Assembly (NCBI RefSeq): GCF_003590095.1
Contig: NC_039500.1
Coordinates: 4,960,001-5,024,000, forward strand
Origin: Trichoplusia ni
Taxonomy: Eukaryota; Arthropoda; Insecta; Lepidoptera; Noctuidae
DNA: 64,000 nt
Direction of reading: 5' to 3'
The position numbers and the translations under genes are program-made. Of the stretch, positions 60,721-64,000 are shown in pieces. Positions within the stretch are counted from its first letter, which is position 1; each line of letters begins with the position of its first letter. The notes under the pieces were generated by a model. The model was not told where the DNA came from. It was given only the letters and a program-made list of their open reading frames with translations, and made no database searches.

Positions 60721-61728
60721 TTTTATTTTTGTGTCCTTTGTACCTAACACAACAAAACAAAGAAATTTATAGACGTATCCTATGAAAAACTTCTTTCTTA
60801 CCGATTGTTTGTATTAAGTAGACAATCCACCGATAAGCCTTGTATACGGTCACGGTGCTATGTTGAGGTCTGCGTTCAATCCCTTGGCTAAAAAAAATAA
60901 AGTAGTCGTCAAACATTTTACAATACGAAGTTCAAAGTCTATCCTAATGGCCTCTGAAATACTTCTACCGTACCTACTTACCTTGAGTTTTAAGGTTTCT
61001 AATTCCACAGAACAACACATTGCAGTCTACTAACTATAATTCTATAACAAGAGCTAAAGTACAAAACAAACATACAGAGACCTTTAATTTGTTTCGTTAG
61101 AATTCTTTTAATGTGGAGCAAAGAGGAATTTATTCGGTAAAGTACCATAAACCGGGTTTAAAAGAGGTCTGGCCCGGGCAACTAATTGAATAGGTCCTAT
61201 AATCGGATATTGCTGATTTACCATGACGGTCGGCAGGTAGAGAGGTAGGCAAGTGTACGACAGGGTGGGCAAAAGAGGTCAAACATTTATTTAATTCACT
61301 GAAAGGTAGGATAAAACATTCGACATCGATATCGGATTGTCCCCTTTTCTGTTTAATGTGGATGAAGAAGTGGTTTGTGTTTTTACAATTTATTACGTAA
61401 TTTTTTCATTGGGGCACTCGTGGCCAGAAATTGCGAAGGGTAGAGACGTGTGGAAGAAACAGGAGAGACCTTTGCCCAGCAGTGGGATCTAACACATGCG
61501 TATAGTATAAATTTCCATTTCTTAAATAATTATTTATCAGCTTGTGAAAATGAGAACGTTTAGAGCTGTCCGAGGCACACAGCGAAGCGGAGTTCGCGTG
61601 TGGATTTTTTATATCCATAAAAATAGACTTCCACGAACAATAGTGCTCCCTTTACAGTCAAAACGCCCAATTTAGCTCGTAGTCAAGGTACTTGGTCAAA
61701 TCCTCTTATTGTCATACATTCTACAATG
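60721..61728. other. Downstream flank
   Basis: Sequence after the likely end of the gene. It holds the LINE remnant at 61411-61495 and otherwise nothing I can assign. Confidence 0.6.
61411..61495 (+). mobile_element. 3' remnant of a LINE (RTE-like) retrotransposon
   Basis: Contains AGAGACGTGTGGAAGAAAC and CCTTTGCCCAGCAGTGGGA. The second is a phrase common at the 3' end of lepidopteran non-LTR elements, where it encodes the last residues of the reverse-transcriptase protein (pattern R-D-x-W-K-K...AFAQQW). Here the frame is broken. The clade is from memory. Confidence 0.45.
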
Positions 61729-62728
61729 NNNNNNNNNNNNNNNNNNNNNNNNNNNNNNNNNNNNNNNNNNNNNNNNNNNNNNNNNNNNNNNNNNNNNNNN
61801 NNNNNNNNNNNNNNNNNNNNNNNNNNNNNNNNNNNNNNNNNNNNNNNNNNNNNNNNNNNNNNNNNNNNNNNNNNNNNNNNNNNNNNNNNNNNNNNNNNNN
61901 NNNNNNNNNNNNNNNNNNNNNNNNNNNNNNNNNNNNNNNNNNNNNNNNNNNNNNNNNNNNNNNNNNNNNNNNNNNNNNNNNNNNNNNNNNNNNNNNNNNN
62001 NNNNNNNNNNNNNNNNNNNNNNNNNNNNNNNNNNNNNNNNNNNNNNNNNNNNNNNNNNNNNNNNNNNNNNNNNNNNNNNNNNNNNNNNNNNNNNNNNNNN
62101 NNNNNNNNNNNNNNNNNNNNNNNNNNNNNNNNNNNNNNNNNNNNNNNNNNNNNNNNNNNNNNNNNNNNNNNNNNNNNNNNNNNNNNNNNNNNNNNNNNNN
62201 NNNNNNNNNNNNNNNNNNNNNNNNNNNNNNNNNNNNNNNNNNNNNNNNNNNNNNNNNNNNNNNNNNNNNNNNNNNNNNNNNNNNNNNNNNNNNNNNNNNN
62301 NNNNNNNNNNNNNNNNNNNNNNNNNNNNNNNNNNNNNNNNNNNNNNNNNNNNNNNNNNNNNNNNNNNNNNNNNNNNNNNNNNNNNNNNNNNNNNNNNNNN
62401 NNNNNNNNNNNNNNNNNNNNNNNNNNNNNNNNNNNNNNNNNNNNNNNNNNNNNNNNNNNNNNNNNNNNNNNNNNNNNNNNNNNNNNNNNNNNNNNNNNNN
62501 NNNNNNNNNNNNNNNNNNNNNNNNNNNNNNNNNNNNNNNNNNNNNNNNNNNNNNNNNNNNNNNNNNNNNNNNNNNNNNNNNNNNNNNNNNNNNNNNNNNN
62601 NNNNNNNNNNNNNNNNNNNNNNNNNNNNNNNNNNNNNNNNNNNNNNNNNNNNNNNNNNNNNNNNNNNNNNNNNNNNNNNNNNNNNNNNNNNNNNNNNNNN
62701 NNNNNNNNNNNNNNNNNNNNNNNNNNNN
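61729..62728. other. Assembly gap of exactly 1000 N
   Basis: A run of exactly 1000 unknown bases, a round number typical of a scaffolding placeholder and not of a measured distance. Long open frames reported across it are artefacts of N. Confidence 0.98.
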
Positions 62729-62747
62729 GAAATTTATTTTAAAGTAA

Positions 62748-62970
62748 TTTTAGGATTCTCTACTATAACGCTAAGGCTGTCTGTCCATCTGTCCGTCTGT
62801 CACTGGCTATGAATATGTACCGTGAGTCGGACTATAAAAAAACGCATTTGACGTATTTTTCTAGTTGCTGTAAAAATAATGAATATAAACTTTGTAGTTA
62901 GACAATGATTGGTACGGCTTGATTTGATTTTCCCTCAGTATCTTGTGTCTGACTCGCATTTGACGATTTT
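62748..62970 (+). mobile_element. Degraded repeat of the same family beside the gap
   Basis: Begins TTTAGGATTCTCTACTATAA, has GTCTGTCCATCTGTCCGTCT, and ends GTGTCTGACTCGCATTTGAC. It agrees in order with the copies at 24631 and 50583. It starts about 20 bases after the run of N, so the repeat may have contributed to the assembly break. Confidence 0.55.
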
Positions 62971-64000
62971 AATTTAATTAAGAGCGTTGTTTTTCAATTT
63001 CAATAATATTTATTAAGTATGTAGTAGTTGTTGCAACTTTATATATTATTATTTGTTTAAATTAAGGATAATATTAATCATACTCCCATTCATAAAAAAT
63101 AAAAACCAATTTAACCAAAAAAAAACCTATCATTAAAAATTCAACACCATCATGTAAAGTTGATATAAAAGTTGTGCACGACTGTACTTCTGCGTGAACT
63201 ACAAGCAAACATTGTTGTGGAACACACTTGAAGCGTATAAAAAGCTCGTTAAAATGTTTCATATCCATAAACTAGCCGCGAAGCACGTCGCCGCTCGTTA
63301 ATACACAACATTTCTTAGTTAATGGATCAATTTACATTTTACTCAAATTAGCCTGTATCAAATACTAACATGATAATTAAATATTGATGTATTTTTGGTA
63401 ATTTTAACCGATCTGTTTTTTAAGAACTTTGGATAAATATATTTTTTGAGTTTGTGTATGAAGGAAAATAATGCCTTTCTAATGTATTTCTTTTTTAATA
63501 TTTTCAAAATATGTTAGTGCGAGATGTGAGACTGTTTGTGAGATTTAAAAAGTAAGAAATGAACAATTAAATTAGGTAACAAACAGATAATTTATGGAAA
63601 TAGTATTCTCGCTTTATTCTTAAATTTTAGAACAATGATTATGTTCTAAAAAAAACATTAACGTTTATTTCAAGAGAAATAAAGTCGTACGTTTTATATT
63701 AGTAATAACGTGCGTTTTTACACGAACTCTCGTATTTAAAGAATCCGGGTCAAGTACACAACAGCAAAGAACATTCGGGGCTTACAATGTCTTAATCATT
63801 TAACCGTCTTACCTACTAAACTGAAAACATTAATACGTAGAAATTTTAACCTCCAATTTTATTCCCACTCATAAATTGACTACGTCGTAGCAGGTGTAGC
63901 GCTACGTATACCATACAGCCAGTAATTGCTACGCTATTTACAAGTTGTTACCTCGCACTTAATAAATTTCCTTCTCCACTTTGCTATTATTTTGCCATTT
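62971..64000. other. AT-rich flank after the gap
   Basis: AT-rich sequence with no recognised gene. Only the third CGTAGC-rich patch (63878-63939) stands out. Confidence 0.6.
63878..63939. repeat. CGTAGC-rich repeat, copy 3
   Basis: TACGTCGTAGCAGGTGTAGC and GCTACGTATACC are followed by TTGCTACGC. It is the shortest of the three patches and near the window end. Confidence 0.4.

Noticed and set aside
61692..62812. Long open frames of more than 330 codons
   Set aside because: They consist of the 1000 N placeholder and carry no real sequence.

Overview
This window is eukaryotic and almost certainly from a moth or butterfly (Lepidoptera). The DNA is AT-rich, with GT-AG introns and short AT-biased spacers rich in TAGGTA/CCTACC words. 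It also carries several repeat types typical of lepidopteran genomes: small Helitron-like elements starting TC and ending CTAG between A and T, a family with GGTTCCGT...ACGGAACC and GACTCGCA ends, tRNA-derived SINE debris, and a LINE 3' remnant. The repeat assignments come from memory of such repeats, not from a database search.

The window holds one protein-coding gene that I can support, on the + strand. Sixteen exons from 9844 to 56585 join at consensus splice sites into one uninterrupted frame of 1012 complete codons plus a stop. The predicted protein has three tandem C2H2 zinc fingers, a Ser/Pro/Gly linker, a fourth lone C2H2 finger, a long Ser/Pro-rich middle with SPG-hydrophobic-x-aromatic repeats, a basic RRKRR patch, an ELM2 domain, a SANT domain, and a fifth C2H2 finger just before the C-terminus. 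This order matches the TRERF1 / ZNF541 / MIDEAS group of HDAC1/2 corepressor scaffolds. The 5' end lies outside the window or in small exons I could not find.

Layout: 1-9843 is upstream intron or flank with no recognised exon. Exons 1-5 (9844-39037) are scattered among large introns of 23.5, 3.1, 0.9 and 1.0 kb. A 13.1 kb intron follows. Exons 6-15 (52103-55406) are tightly packed with 74-295 bp introns and encode most of the protein. A 1.0 kb intron leads to the last exon (56420-56585). A long AT-rich probable 3' UTR with GC-rich islands follows, possibly ending near the AATAAA at 60688. A 1000-base run of N (61729-62728) is an assembly gap. The last kilobase has only repeat debris.

The other clear gene is a tRNA-Lys(UUU) at 11618-11690 on the - strand, nested antisense in the 23.5 kb intron. 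The most striking structural DNA is a perfect 46-bp inverted repeat with a 4-base spacer at 25791-25886, part of a small foldback element family with relatives at 15.7, 26.7 and 28.9 kb. I saw no CRISPR array, operon, viral gene or prokaryotic feature.
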